Below, piece after piece: positions 23,101-28,190 of a DNA stretch of 28,190 nucleotides. Below the pieces are notes generated by a model. It ran no database searches. It was not told the DNA's origin and saw nothing but the letters and a program-made list of their open reading frames with translations. The translations under genes were made by a program, and so were the position numbers. Source of the stretch: Mnemiopsis leidyi. Taxonomy: Eukaryota > Ctenophora > Tentaculata > Lobata > Bolinopsidae. Each line of letters opens with the position of its first letter. The stretch's first letter is position 1. The stretch is taken from NCBI GenBank assembly GCA_000226015.1, contig JH154147.1:11476-39665 (forward strand), given 5' to 3'.

Positions 23101-23142
23101 GTTAAAGGAGAGATTGACATGGAGGGCTCCTGGAGCATGTAA
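8038..23142 (+). CDS. Six-exon gene, SOWAH-type winged-helix N-terminus (332 aa)
   Basis: Reconstructed by hand: exons 8038-8155, 9033-9094, 9307-9843, 20680-20771, 21455-21536 and 23035-23142, all with GT-AG borders. Exon lengths of 118, 62, 537, 92, 82 and 108 nt join with phases 1, 0, 0, 2 and 0 and give one open frame ending in TAA. Residues 1 to about 75 resemble the N-terminal winged-helix domain of SOWAH (sosondowah) proteins: ILRNYILSQGG, FQPFLKDP, NKELFKSYLSTL, then VRILELKKAY. Residues 61-239 are dominated by Arg/Gln/Ser/Glu repeats (REQSRE). Residues 250-297 include RRAS, a basophilic-kinase-like site, and a basic-then-acidic helix-like stretch. The C-terminus contains FPAKPGFPKFHPEHLARFYD and is unrecognised. 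SOWAH ankyrin repeats are absent. An in-frame TGA two codons before the ATG and a good context (A at -3, G at +4) fix the start. A short overlapping uORF begins at 8031. Extra cassette exons in the 10.8-kb intron cannot be excluded. Confidence 0.75.
8486..8594. repeat. CGTATTAC(A/C)TCAC short repeat cluster in intron 1
   Basis: Five copies of a roughly 13-bp motif (consensus CGTATTAC[A/C]TCAC) begin near 8486, 8508, 8527, 8540 and 8582 with irregular spacing. A related ATTACCTCGC occurs at 8871, just at the end of the neighbouring inverted repeat. The cluster may be the internal or sub-terminal repeat zone of the same element. A 91-codon ATG ORF (8426-8701) runs across it and is not considered coding. 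Confidence 0.75.
8680..8876. repeat. MITE-like inverted repeat with inner hairpin, intron 1
   Basis: The arms 8680-8726 and 8835-8876 are reverse complements with small indels. Shared blocks run GGTAA, TATC, GTTACAT, AAGTG, AAGTAAC and CATG from the outer end inward. Directly inside the right arm is a second hairpin at 8801-8835: GATTTACACC pairs with GGCGTAAATC around an ACTCGCTACGCTCC loop. The whole is about 197 bp and non-coding. It looks like a non-autonomous, palindrome-rich element inserted in the intron. Confidence 0.75.
9033..9094 (+). CDS. SOWAH-like gene, coding exon 2
   Basis: A 62-nt exon with a strong acceptor (TTCTCTTTTCAG) and a canonical donor (CCT|GTAAGT). Two bases complete codon 40 (Ala), then it encodes residues 41-60, beginning HNKELFKSYLSTLTDYRHEP. 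The NKELFKSYL core corresponds to the middle helix of the winged-helix domain. It ends in phase 0. Confidence 0.75.
9307..9843 (+). CDS. SOWAH-like gene, exon 3, Arg/Gln/Ser-rich
   Basis: A 537-nt exon (179 codons) in phase 0 at both ends, bounded by TCTAATTCTCAG and CAG|GTTAGA. The first residues (GSNVRILELKKAYRDSP) finish the winged-helix wing. The rest is low-complexity and highly charged, with repeated REQSRE, RRE and RDQSRE units and many S-P pairs near the end, and is predicted disordered or a single charged helix. The TTG upstream at 9292 is intron, not a start. Being symmetric, the exon could be skipped without a frameshift. Confidence 0.8.
10677..10690. repeat. 14-bp perfect palindrome TGCTGCATGCAGCA
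   Basis: A perfect inverted repeat without spacer, directly after two near-copies of ATTGTTTAAAxTTGCxCG (10632-10668). It could be a dimeric protein site or chance; no further support. Confidence 0.6.
11950..12066. repeat. ACTATACACT-type degenerate tandem repeat
   Basis: Repeated ACTATACACT, TTACACTATACACTA and TATACATTGCACAAAA blocks of about 10-18 bp run through this stretch. It is an AT-rich minisatellite with no coding content. Confidence 0.8.
12591..12700. repeat. TTCCACAGTACAATGTACA minisatellite
   Basis: Roughly five imperfect copies of a 19-21-bp unit built on TCCACAGTACAATGTACAT. Each unit contains TGTACA-type palindromes. Copies are diverged and of uneven length. Confidence 0.8.
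14112..14345. repeat. (GTGC)n microsatellite plus 66-69-bp higher-order GTGTACT repeat
   Basis: A pure GCGT tetranucleotide run (about 14112-14150) is followed by TGTGTACTGTGTG units. These are organised in a higher-order period: the block GTGTAAAATGTGTACT recurs with its AAAA at 14171, 14237 and 14306, giving periods of 66 and 69 bp. The apparent Cys/Val-rich and His/Thr/Ser-rich ORFs on the two strands are artefacts of this composition. Confidence 0.9.
14579..14648. repeat. GACGT-xx-CTAAG short tandem cluster
   Basis: About five diverged copies of a 12-15-bp unit of the form GACGTxxCTAA occur here, two of them containing the palindrome GACGTC. CRE-like half sites (GACGTC) are thus clustered inside intron 3. 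Confidence 0.65.
17093..17195. repeat. Inverted repeat around degenerate CCCTAA (telomere-like) core
   Basis: GCCCCAGCGAC (left) pairs with GTCACTGGGGC (right), and a CCTGCCC...CCACAAC block (left) pairs loosely with GTTGTGGAGCAGGACG (right). Between them lies CCCTAACCCAAACC-ATAACCCTAACG, resembling degenerate TTAGGG telomere repeats. It is probably an old dispersed repeat; interstitial telomeric DNA is the alternative. Confidence 0.6.
17746..17815. repeat. 31-bp tandem duplication
   Basis: Two perfect copies (17746-17776, 17777-17807) of a 31-bp unit beginning CAAGAACCAGGGTTCC, plus the start of a third. The identity indicates a recent duplication. Confidence 0.9.
17841..17923. repeat. 43-bp tandem duplication
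   Basis: Two copies with a 43-bp period (17841-17883, 17884-17923) beginning AGTCAAGAAGCTAGTG. It lies 33 bp after the 31-bp duplication and shares the CAAGAA and GCTAGT words with it, so the two arrays may be related. Confidence 0.9.
18941..19035. repeat. TTATTCATAA(C/T)G tandem repeat
   Basis: Six or more imperfect copies of a 14-15-bp unit (CTTATTCATAATGA and variants) lie in a row. It is non-coding and AT-rich. Confidence 0.8.
19533..19587. repeat. 22-bp tandem repeat, 2.5 copies
   Basis: The unit CAGCTATACTTCATTGTAGC-TA is perfectly repeated at 19533-19554 and 19555-19576, followed by half a copy. Each unit is itself partly palindromic (TAGCTACAGCTA at the junction). Confidence 0.9.
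19910..20060. other. GC-rich, palindrome-dense patch in intron 3
   Basis: Within AT-rich DNA this stretch holds the 14-bp palindrome GCGCGCCGGCGCGC (19951-19964). A second GCGCGCC-like run lies near 19983, followed by ATGCAT, TGGCCA, GCATGC, AGCGCT and a GCAAGCTTGC-like imperfect palindrome. It may be a CpG-rich regulatory element or a fragment of a mobile element. There is no coding support; a 78-codon minus-strand ORF (19965-20201) overlaps it. Confidence 0.55.
20680..20771 (+). CDS. SOWAH-like gene, coding exon 4
   Basis: A 92-nt exon between the acceptor CTATCTACAG and the donor AAC|GTGAGT. In phase 0 it encodes residues 240-269 plus two bases, starting LQENAVITPTKVEQ and including RRASINAINMFNR. 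RRAS fits a PKA-like phosphorylation site. The frame is dictated by exon 3 and joins exon 5 without a stop. Confidence 0.75.
21384..21397. repeat. Homopolymer run of 14 G
   Basis: A poly-G tract followed by TGG in intron 4, about 57 bp before the exon 5 acceptor. It could form a G-quadruplex in the pre-mRNA near the acceptor or reflect an assembly length error. Confidence 0.9.
21455..21536 (+). CDS. SOWAH-like gene, coding exon 5
   Basis: An 82-nt exon between TTGTTTGCAG and AAG|GTGAGT. One base completes Thr270, then it encodes residues 271-297: AQQKKPAASVKIAEEISEEV to FIDK. It has a basic start and an acidic amphipathic continuation. It ends in phase 0. Confidence 0.75.
22640..23034 (+). 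repeat. Giant pyrimidine tract with 14-bp minisatellite at exon 6 acceptor
   Basis: About 395 nt of almost pure C/T. The portion 22829-23024 is 14 head-to-tail copies of CCTACCCTCCTTCT (14 bp), differing mainly by C/T changes. It runs directly into the 3' splice site CCCCGTCTTCAG of exon 6, so the minisatellite serves as, or has expanded from, the polypyrimidine tract. Three long apparent ORFs here (two plus, one minus) are compositional artefacts. Confidence 0.9.
23035..23142 (+). CDS. SOWAH-like gene, final coding exon 6
   Basis: In phase 0 it encodes residues 298-332, starting NTFPAKPGFPKFHPEHLA and ending EGSWSM, then TAA (23140-23142). The aromatic/proline-rich end is unlike the low-complexity middle and looks conserved-motif-like. 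The sequence CAT|GTAAAA overlaps the stop, so a weak donor at 23139 could in principle extend the protein. I prefer termination because no matching downstream exon was found. Confidence 0.7.
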   Translation, partial: NTFPAKPGFPKFHPEHLARFYDVKGEIDMEGSWSM

Positions 23143-24090
23143 AATGTGTGTGACACTGAGACGTCTCAAAATATGACAGTGTTTTGTCTGACTTCCACCT
23201 TAGTTTCACTGTTCTGATCGCGCGATGTTACTTACTTGCACTCGTTCGCCGTGTTTTATCCAGTATCTGTTTGTTGTGGAACATTATAACTAAATATGGT
23301 AAAAAGACGTGGCACCTCTTAACATTACCTAATATGGTTAAAATACGTGGCACCCCTCTCAACATGTTTGCATTTTCTCTAAACCACGCTAAACCTAGAT
23401 TCCAAATCCCATGAAAAGGTCCAAGTGTGAAACTTTTCCCGCGACAAGCTTTACGTTTTGTCAGTTCCCGCCCTTCTATTTATAGAAAATAAGAGCTCAG
23501 GAGAAGCTGTCAAGAAAGTAAATATTTTCCAAACCATCCCCGTGGTCTCCAGCTGTGATATTATATTGTTTAGTTCAACTTATTTGGTTTGTACTAATTC
23601 ACCTGGTTCTACTTGATTTGTCGAACTTGGAATTTAGAGAGACTTAGTGATTTTTTCAATTTTCACCTTCCAGATTTGGCCTAAGAATTCCTTGTTCCTG
23701 TTGGTTGTTGTGATTTGTCTGCTGATAAACAAAGAAGGTGGAACATACCATCCACTTGCTAATTAAATCTATGTTTCAAGTCGCGGTCAAGGAAAAACTT
23801 GTCTGATCTTCATGGTCAGCCTCTCCCTTAATATTCACTATGCAAATCAGATCATTTAGGAATTTAAAATGTTTTCCTTGCTTCTCACAGTTGCCCGACT
23901 TTTTGTTCTGTACGTTTTGGGAAAGAGTACAACGTGCTCACATCTTCCTTAATGCATATAAGGAATAAGAATATTTCTAGATCTTTACAAGTCCAATATG
24001 CAAGTAAGTCTCTGATATACATCCCGTCCATCAAGTGCTTTAGTTCAAGCTGTTCAAGCTGTAATCTTAGCGTGTGTGTCGTTTAATAAA
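23143..24090 (+). terminator. Probable 3' UTR, polyadenylation signal at 24085
   Basis: After the TAA there is no coding sequence; the first clear plus-strand AATAAA is at 24085-24090 (GTTTAATAAAGCAC). This would give a 3' UTR of about 0.95 kb. A second AATAAA at about 24203 is an alternative. Inside lies a 38-bp-period duplication (23293-23364) of AATATGGTxAAAAxACGTGG. Confidence 0.4.
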
Positions 24091-24380
24091 GCACGGACAA
24101 TTAGTAGGCTCTTTGCCTTCCTTCATTTCGTGAGAAATTCAAATTGTCAACATGAAAGCTTCTCTCCTGTTCAATCAATTTTGTCTTCAATTTGACAAAT
24201 CAATAAATCTTCCTGCCCAATCTTCTCTCATTCTTCCTCTGTTTACCTGCAGTTTTCTATTGAACTCTGTAAAATAATTATTCTATTTATCAGCTCAAGT
24301 AAATGTCGATAGTTTGTTACCTAACGACCGTGTTACTTACTGCCAACTACATACAACTTCCTCAGCCCAGCCTATTTTTA

Positions 24381-24425
24381 CACGTGTAATTTAACCGGTT
24401 TATTTTGCACGTGCAGTAACCGGTT
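24381..24425. promoter_or_regulatory. Doubled E-box + Grainyhead-like (AACCGGTT) module
   Basis: Four palindromes alternate: CACGTG (24381-24386), AACCGGTT (24393-24400), CACGTG (24408-24413), AACCGGTT (24418-24425). Gaps within the pairs are 6 and 4 bp. AACCGGTT is the known Grainyhead-family consensus and CACGTG the bHLH E-box core. Flanking bases differ between the two pairs, so it is not a simple recent duplication. Confidence 0.6.
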
Positions 24426-25409
24426 CATCTTAGTTTTCTGGCTGTTTCTAACTAATCACCGCCCATGGATACACACCTACTGCAAACTTACTAACTAAGC
24501 CAAAGAAAAATTACTGCTTATTTCAAACGTTATTTGAACTTCTTCATACCACAGCTTTGTCAGTAAATGCATTTTAAAAATCTCAAAGTCTAATCTTTTC
24601 TGGTCGTGTTTGTGTTTTAAACTGTACACGATACCTCCCCACCTTTACAGTAGTTAAATATTCCAACTTTCTCAATCAAATTGAATTTTGCAAATCAAAT
24701 ATTTACATTTCCCTGAGCCACTGTGAGATTTGAGCTTGTGATGAGTTATCCTGACAAATAGTTCCTGGTCGGTTTGTAGCGAGAGTTAGATTTCTTGTTG
24801 CCAAGTTTCTGGTTAAACTGAGACAAATTTAGACCGTTAGAATTTGATTAGAAAACTTTCTACTCGTACATTAGAACGATAAATACGTCCTTATGAAACT
24901 TTCCACAAGTCAATAAGTACGATAAATACATCGTTACAGCTCAATGTTAAGTAGCTTGCTGCTGACAATGTAACAGTTACAACGTTTTACTAAACAAAAC
25001 ACGCTCTCACCCTCTAACCAATCCCTATTCCCTATCTCAATCTTGCCGAGAATCCCTCTCACTTTCCTGCCATTCCTGCTTTCTGTTTACACTCCTACAT
25101 GTACGCTGCTTCCTCTGCAAATTCCATGAACCACAAACCTCGCTAAATCACAAACCTGCTCTAATTCCCCTCTCTCTCTCGCAAATATAAACTCACAATA
25201 TCTAATTTTCTAGTTTGATTACTGCTCTGGACCTGCAGTTTGCCACGCTTGCCTGATCTGAATTCGTTTCTCTGTTTGTCTGTGACATTTTATAAAAACG
25301 CAGATGATATAACCTGACAAATATAAGCCCCGCCCCCATCTGTTTGCCCCCGCCCCAACTTAACTGGTGGCTATGTCACATAGGTTACTTTGATCTGATT
25401 TAAGCCGCC
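24426..25409. other. AT-rich spacer
   Basis: I see no ORF, RNA gene or strong repeat in this stretch. It lies between the regulatory-looking palindromes at 24.4 kb and the candidate minus-strand coding segment at 25.4-25.7 kb. Confidence 0.5.
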
Positions 25410-25709
25410 CTAATAGGCTTCTGACAAGTACATTGTACTACCAGAGTTAAAATTTGTCCTCATTCCACCTCCCATCTCATCTCTGAAAGATTTCTCAGAA
25501 TTCTCCGCCGACTTTAGCTGTTCTACCTCGGAGCTCGTGATGATTAATTTCGCAGTCCAGAGATTGGTTCTGTACTTTGTTCTCCGTCTCTCTTTATCTT
25601 GTGAATCCAGTGATAAAATGAGATGCATTTCCTTTTCTTTCGAGCTTTCTTCACCGCGATATATGCTGCTGTTGTAATGTTTGAAGTAACTTTGACAGTA
25701 CTTATTCAT
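25410..25709 (-). CDS. Hypothetical minus-strand ORF or exon (99 aa)
   Basis: An ATG-started 99-residue frame, hydrophilic and mixed in composition, including LWTAKLIITSSEVEQLKSAE and ending in a TAG. It may instead be an exon: a NAGNAG acceptor (ACAGCAG, exon start 25668 or 25665) would leave one base before the frame. That is compatible with the two spare bases of the candidate exon at 27352-27526. No family is recognised with confidence. An opposite-strand ATG frame (25623-25823) overlaps it, so chance remains possible. Confidence 0.25.
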   Translation of the reverse strand: MNKYCQSYFKHYNSSIYRGEESSKEKEMHLILSLDSQDKERRRTKYRTNLWTAKLIITSSEVEQLKSAENSEKSFRDEMGGGMRTNFNSGSTMYLSEAY

Positions 25710-25898
25710 ACTTCAAGAAGTTCCTGTTCCCCTTTTTCCACTCCAAGTTTCTCATATAAAGTTTCAGTGTTTTGTCACGTGACCACTGACCCCCCCGGAA
25801 ATCACTACATGTTCCTGGCATGAACTGTATTGTTGTTCTTCTTCTCACAATGTACTGTAGTCTGGTATTGTCACGTAACTCCTTGTTTGGATCTTGAA

Positions 25899-25952
25899 GT
25901 GTTACTGTTGTGTTACTGTTGTGTTACTATAGAAGTGTTACTATAGAAGTGT
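25899..25952. repeat. GTGTTACTGTT/GTGTTACTATAGAA tandem repeat
   Basis: Three copies of GTGTTACTGTT-like and two of GTGTTACTATAGAA units follow each other. It is a small diverging minisatellite without coding content. Confidence 0.8.
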
Positions 25953-26881
25953 TTTGTTGTGCTATTGTTACGTTCACATAGCGGTTGTCATGGCAACCTT
26001 GGTCACGTGAGGGTCACGTGATTTGTTGTTGATACAGACAGGTAGACAGCTAATAAAAAGTCTTCCTTTTAATTTGCAGTTTTTGTGCGGGTATATGTTT
26101 CCAAGTACACAGGATTGTTGATGCCTTAAAGCCTAGCACGATAAAATAGTTGACCTATAGTTTATGAACATTTCTACTTCATCACCTTGATATTGACCAA
26201 ATCTCAATCGAATCACGTGACTGTGTCACGTGATGTGATTACCAGCTAGTAGTCACCTTCACCCCACCCCGACCATTATCGGGTGTAAAAACAGGTCCCG
26301 GTCCCTACTTTTCAGTTACAGTAATCAAGCCCGCCTGTATCCCGGTAGTTGGGGTCCAACTATAGAGTATAGAGTCACGTGTATCAGTAGTAGAAGTGCA
26401 TGTCTCAGTTCTGCTGTAGTTCAGTATGTTTCTCCTTCCTGAGTCTGTGAGGGACACTCAGCAAATTTACCATGGGTTCCGGGGTTAAATATCGTCATTG
26501 TAGAACGTCTCTTCTTTTGTCAAAGACTTCATACACAGGTCACGTGATACCATTATAGTTCTCACCGCATGCGATTTTCTTTTCAAACTTTTCTTCTCCT
26601 TCAATAATTTCGAGATATCTTTGACTCAGAATCTCCAATTTCGGATTTTCTAGTGCACCGCTATCGGACGATTTCTTTGTCTCTTTTTCTCAAATCGTCT
26701 CCCATTATTCTAAATATCTTTGTGCAGCTTCTGACTCTAACAAAAAAGCCGAGGTGTACCCGCTGCACTGATCAAAGAAACGTGAGCATAAATTATACGT
26801 GATAACATTACTAAGCACTCGCTCATGGCTCTTGCTGACGAGTATGTATCCAACATATCACAGTGCTCTCTAACTTTCACA

Positions 26882-27013
26882 CGCTCTTAACCCGCTCTAA
26901 ACCCGCTCTAAACCCGCTCTAAACCCGCTCTTAACCCGCTCTAAACCCGTTCTTAACCCGCTCTAAACCCGCTCTAAACCCGCTCTAAACCCGTTCTAAA
27001 CCCGCTCTAAACC
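26882..27013. repeat. 11-bp minisatellite CGCTCTAAACC, 12 copies
   Basis: Twelve exact-length 11-bp units, with a few T/A and C/T variants (CGCTCTTAACC, CGTTCTAAACC). On the minus strand it reads GGTTTAGAGCG, containing GGTTTAG, but the 11-bp length and the location do not indicate telomere. Confidence 0.95.
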
Positions 27014-27351
27014 TGCTACATACTCTCCGTGTACTGTACTCACGCTCTCTCCTTCTCTCTAGCACGTGTGAAGCGTGACAGAAACCTAACTTAGCGTTTC
27101 GCGCTCCACAGATTCCAGGTCGCAGCTATTGGGCTACAGAGGGAGGTCTTGACACGCTCTACTTAGGAACACGGTCACTCCTGCACAAGGGGGAGGGAGG
27201 GGGTGTAATTAGAACGATATAAGTATCAGCCTGCTTCCCGACTGAGCGCTGATTGTAGTTGCTTCCTAACTGAGTACTGACTTTAAGTACGGCGTTTTTC
27301 CTTTGATCGGCGCGTGTCGACGTGTCGTCGTTCTTTTGACTCACTACTTAC

Positions 27352-27526
27352 CTTGTTAGATTATATAGCTGTACCATGTAGTGTGGGATGTGGAGAGAGA
27401 CGAGGGAAAGTCGACTATCGGAGACAACAGTTGAGACACACTGAGACACCTCGTGTAGGGCGGAGACACTAAAGTTCGTGAGCTGGTCTCCTAGCAACGA
27501 TTCAAACTCAACAGGGAATCCTAAAC
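27352..27526 (-). CDS. Candidate internal exon, possible TGF-beta-prodomain-like
   Basis: On the minus strand an acceptor (TCTGCTTCGTGACAG) and a perfect donor (AACAAG|GTAAGT) bound 175 nt with 57 full codons open. The peptide runs LGFPVEFESLLGDQLTNFSV to HIPHYMVQLYNLT. The pattern P-x-Y-M-x-x-L-Y-N is typical of the second prodomain helix of TGF-beta/BMP ligands (compare PPYMLDLY in BMP2). No signal peptide or cysteine-knot domain lies in the window, so the family call is a weak hypothesis. An in-frame TGA upstream means it is an internal exon if real. Confidence 0.35.
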
Positions 27527-27810
27527 CTGTCACGAAGCAGACTGTGACTCAGTATATTACGTGTTGTTCTTGTAGGTGTACGAAATAAGGAGTGGTTCTG
27601 TCTGAATACAGTTAGACCCGTCAAAAGGCCGATTGTTGGAATTTCCAATAAAAACTTACCTTTAGACAGAGCTCAGACCTATTATCTCCTCCTCTGAAAC
27701 ACAAATACCTTGTCTAAACGAAACCGGCTCCCTACTCGCTGTAACCACGTGACATCTATCACGTGATATCACGACAACTGGTCACGTGGTAAGCTGCACA
27801 TCACGTGATC

Positions 27811-27954
27811 ATGACATTGAGGCGAACATCTACCTACTCTCGATCGGGAAGTCAGGACTCGGAGAACCAGGACGAATATTGGAATACATTGAGGAGGAAG
27901 AGTCGACAGAAAGAGATAATATCTACCTTGATCTGGCACGTGCAGGATGATGAA
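27811..27954 (+). CDS. Candidate first coding exon of an unknown gene
   Basis: ATG at 27811, with an in-frame TAA at 27790, opens 48 codons ending exactly in phase 0 at the canonical donor GAA|GTAAGT. The peptide is charged and hydrophilic (MTLRRTSTYSRSGSQ, YWNTLRRKSRQKE, LIWHVQDDE), and no family is recognised. Four E-box cores lie just upstream, the last three bases from the ATG. The 3' end of the exon is the first unit of the 40-bp array (27921-28143). The gene would continue beyond the window. Confidence 0.4.
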
Positions 27955-28143
27955 GTAAGTATCTACCTTGATCTGGCACGTGCAGGATGATGAAGTAAGT
28001 ATCTACCTTGATCTGGCACGTGCAGGATGATGAAGTAAGTATCTACCTTGATCTGGCACGTGCAGGATGATGAAGTAAGTATTTACCTTGATCTGGCACG
28101 TGCAGGATGATGAAGTAAGTATCTACCTTGATCTGGCACATGC
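27921..28143. repeat. 40-bp minisatellite containing exon end, 5' splice site and 3' splice site
   Basis: Five full copies of a 40-bp unit (27921, 27961, 28001, 28041, 28081) and a 23-bp remnant (28121-28143). Copies are identical apart from single substitutions in copies 5 and 6. Each unit reads ATCTACC...GCACGTGCAG, GATGATGAA, GTAAGT. The unit therefore carries an E-box, a potential acceptor (GTGCAG), a 9-nt microexon-sized DDE segment and a consensus donor. The first copy overlaps the candidate exon end. The length is not a multiple of three, and read-through hits TGA at 27988. Confidence 0.95.
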
Positions 28144-28190
28144 GGTGCGTCAGAAAACATTTCGACCGATTTGATCCCTTAATCAGTACA

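Larger units (their letters stand above)
25775..27808. promoter_or_regulatory. Cluster of eight TCACGTGA octamers
   Basis: The full palindrome TCACGTGA occurs at 25775, 26003, 26014, 26213, 26226, 26540, 27759 and 27801; the first is the ten-mer GTCACGTGAC. Four more CACGTG cores lie at 26376, 27063, 27746 and 27783. I found no other full octamer in the window. TCACGTGA is the preferred site of MITF/TFE/USF-type bHLH-Zip factors (CLEAR/M-box type). Two pairs are spaced 11 and 13 bp, about one helical turn. The last four cores sit within 65 bp of the candidate start codon at 27811. Confidence 0.6.

Noticed and set aside
26882-27013. Telomeric array (GGTTTAG on the minus strand)
   Set aside because: The unit is 11 bp (CGCTCTAAACC), internal and flanked by unique sequence; it is a minisatellite.
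27159-27344. 61-codon minus-strand frame just after the candidate TGF-like exon
   Set aside because: It lies inside the predicted intron after a GTAAGT donor and starts with GTG.
27921-28143. CRISPR-like array
   Set aside because: The 40-bp units are directly adjacent with no variable spacers, and the context is a eukaryotic genome.
1-28190. tRNA, rRNA or snRNA genes and retrotransposon ORFs
   Set aside because: I found no A/B-box pair, no conserved rRNA stretch and no reverse-transcriptase, integrase or transposase motifs on either strand; a dedicated search would be needed to exclude diverged copies.

Overview
The window looks like nuclear DNA of an invertebrate metazoan. It is AT-rich, has GT-AG introns with phase-consistent exons, and is full of microsatellites, minisatellites and short inverted repeats. 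It encodes proteins of animal-type families: PBDC1, DGLUCY, and a candidate SOWAH-type winged-helix protein. I see no bacterial operon structure, rRNA, tRNA, CRISPR array or autonomous transposon ORF. The lineage cannot be fixed from the sequence; a marine invertebrate such as a cnidarian is a guess.

Layout. Positions 1-1180 hold a CT microsatellite, a 21-bp satellite carrying CRE and E-box motifs, and AT-rich spacer. Two conserved housekeeping genes follow on the minus strand: PBDC1 (1181-1807) and D-glutamate cyclase DGLUCY (2474-4279). Both are uninterrupted single-exon ORFs. Positions 4280-8037 are intergenic and contain a diverged long inverted repeat (5979-6483).

The main new result is a six-exon plus-strand gene, reconstructed by hand from splice sites and reading phase: exons 8038-8155, 9033-9094, 9307-9843, 20680-20771, 21455-21536 and 23035-23142. 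The exons join without a frame break into a 332-residue protein. It has an N-terminal winged-helix-like segment resembling SOWAH (sosondowah) proteins, an Arg/Gln/Ser/Glu-rich middle, and an unfamiliar C-terminus. No ankyrin repeats are present, although SOWAH proteins normally have them. Introns range from 212 bp to 10.8 kb; intron 3 is a reservoir of tandem duplications, and the last acceptor lies behind a roughly 400-nt pyrimidine tract with a 14-bp minisatellite.

The right end (24-28.2 kb) looks regulatory and transitional. It holds a doubled E-box/AACCGGTT module, eight copies of the octamer TCACGTGA in 2 kb, an 11-bp minisatellite, a candidate minus-strand exon with a TGF-beta-prodomain-like motif, and a candidate plus-strand first exon. 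The 5' splice site of that first exon has been amplified in a 40-bp tandem array, so every array copy carries a donor and a possible acceptor.

No functional link between the genes is evident. PBDC1 (eEF1A biogenesis) and DGLUCY (D-glutamate catabolism) are unrelated housekeeping genes that share a strand.
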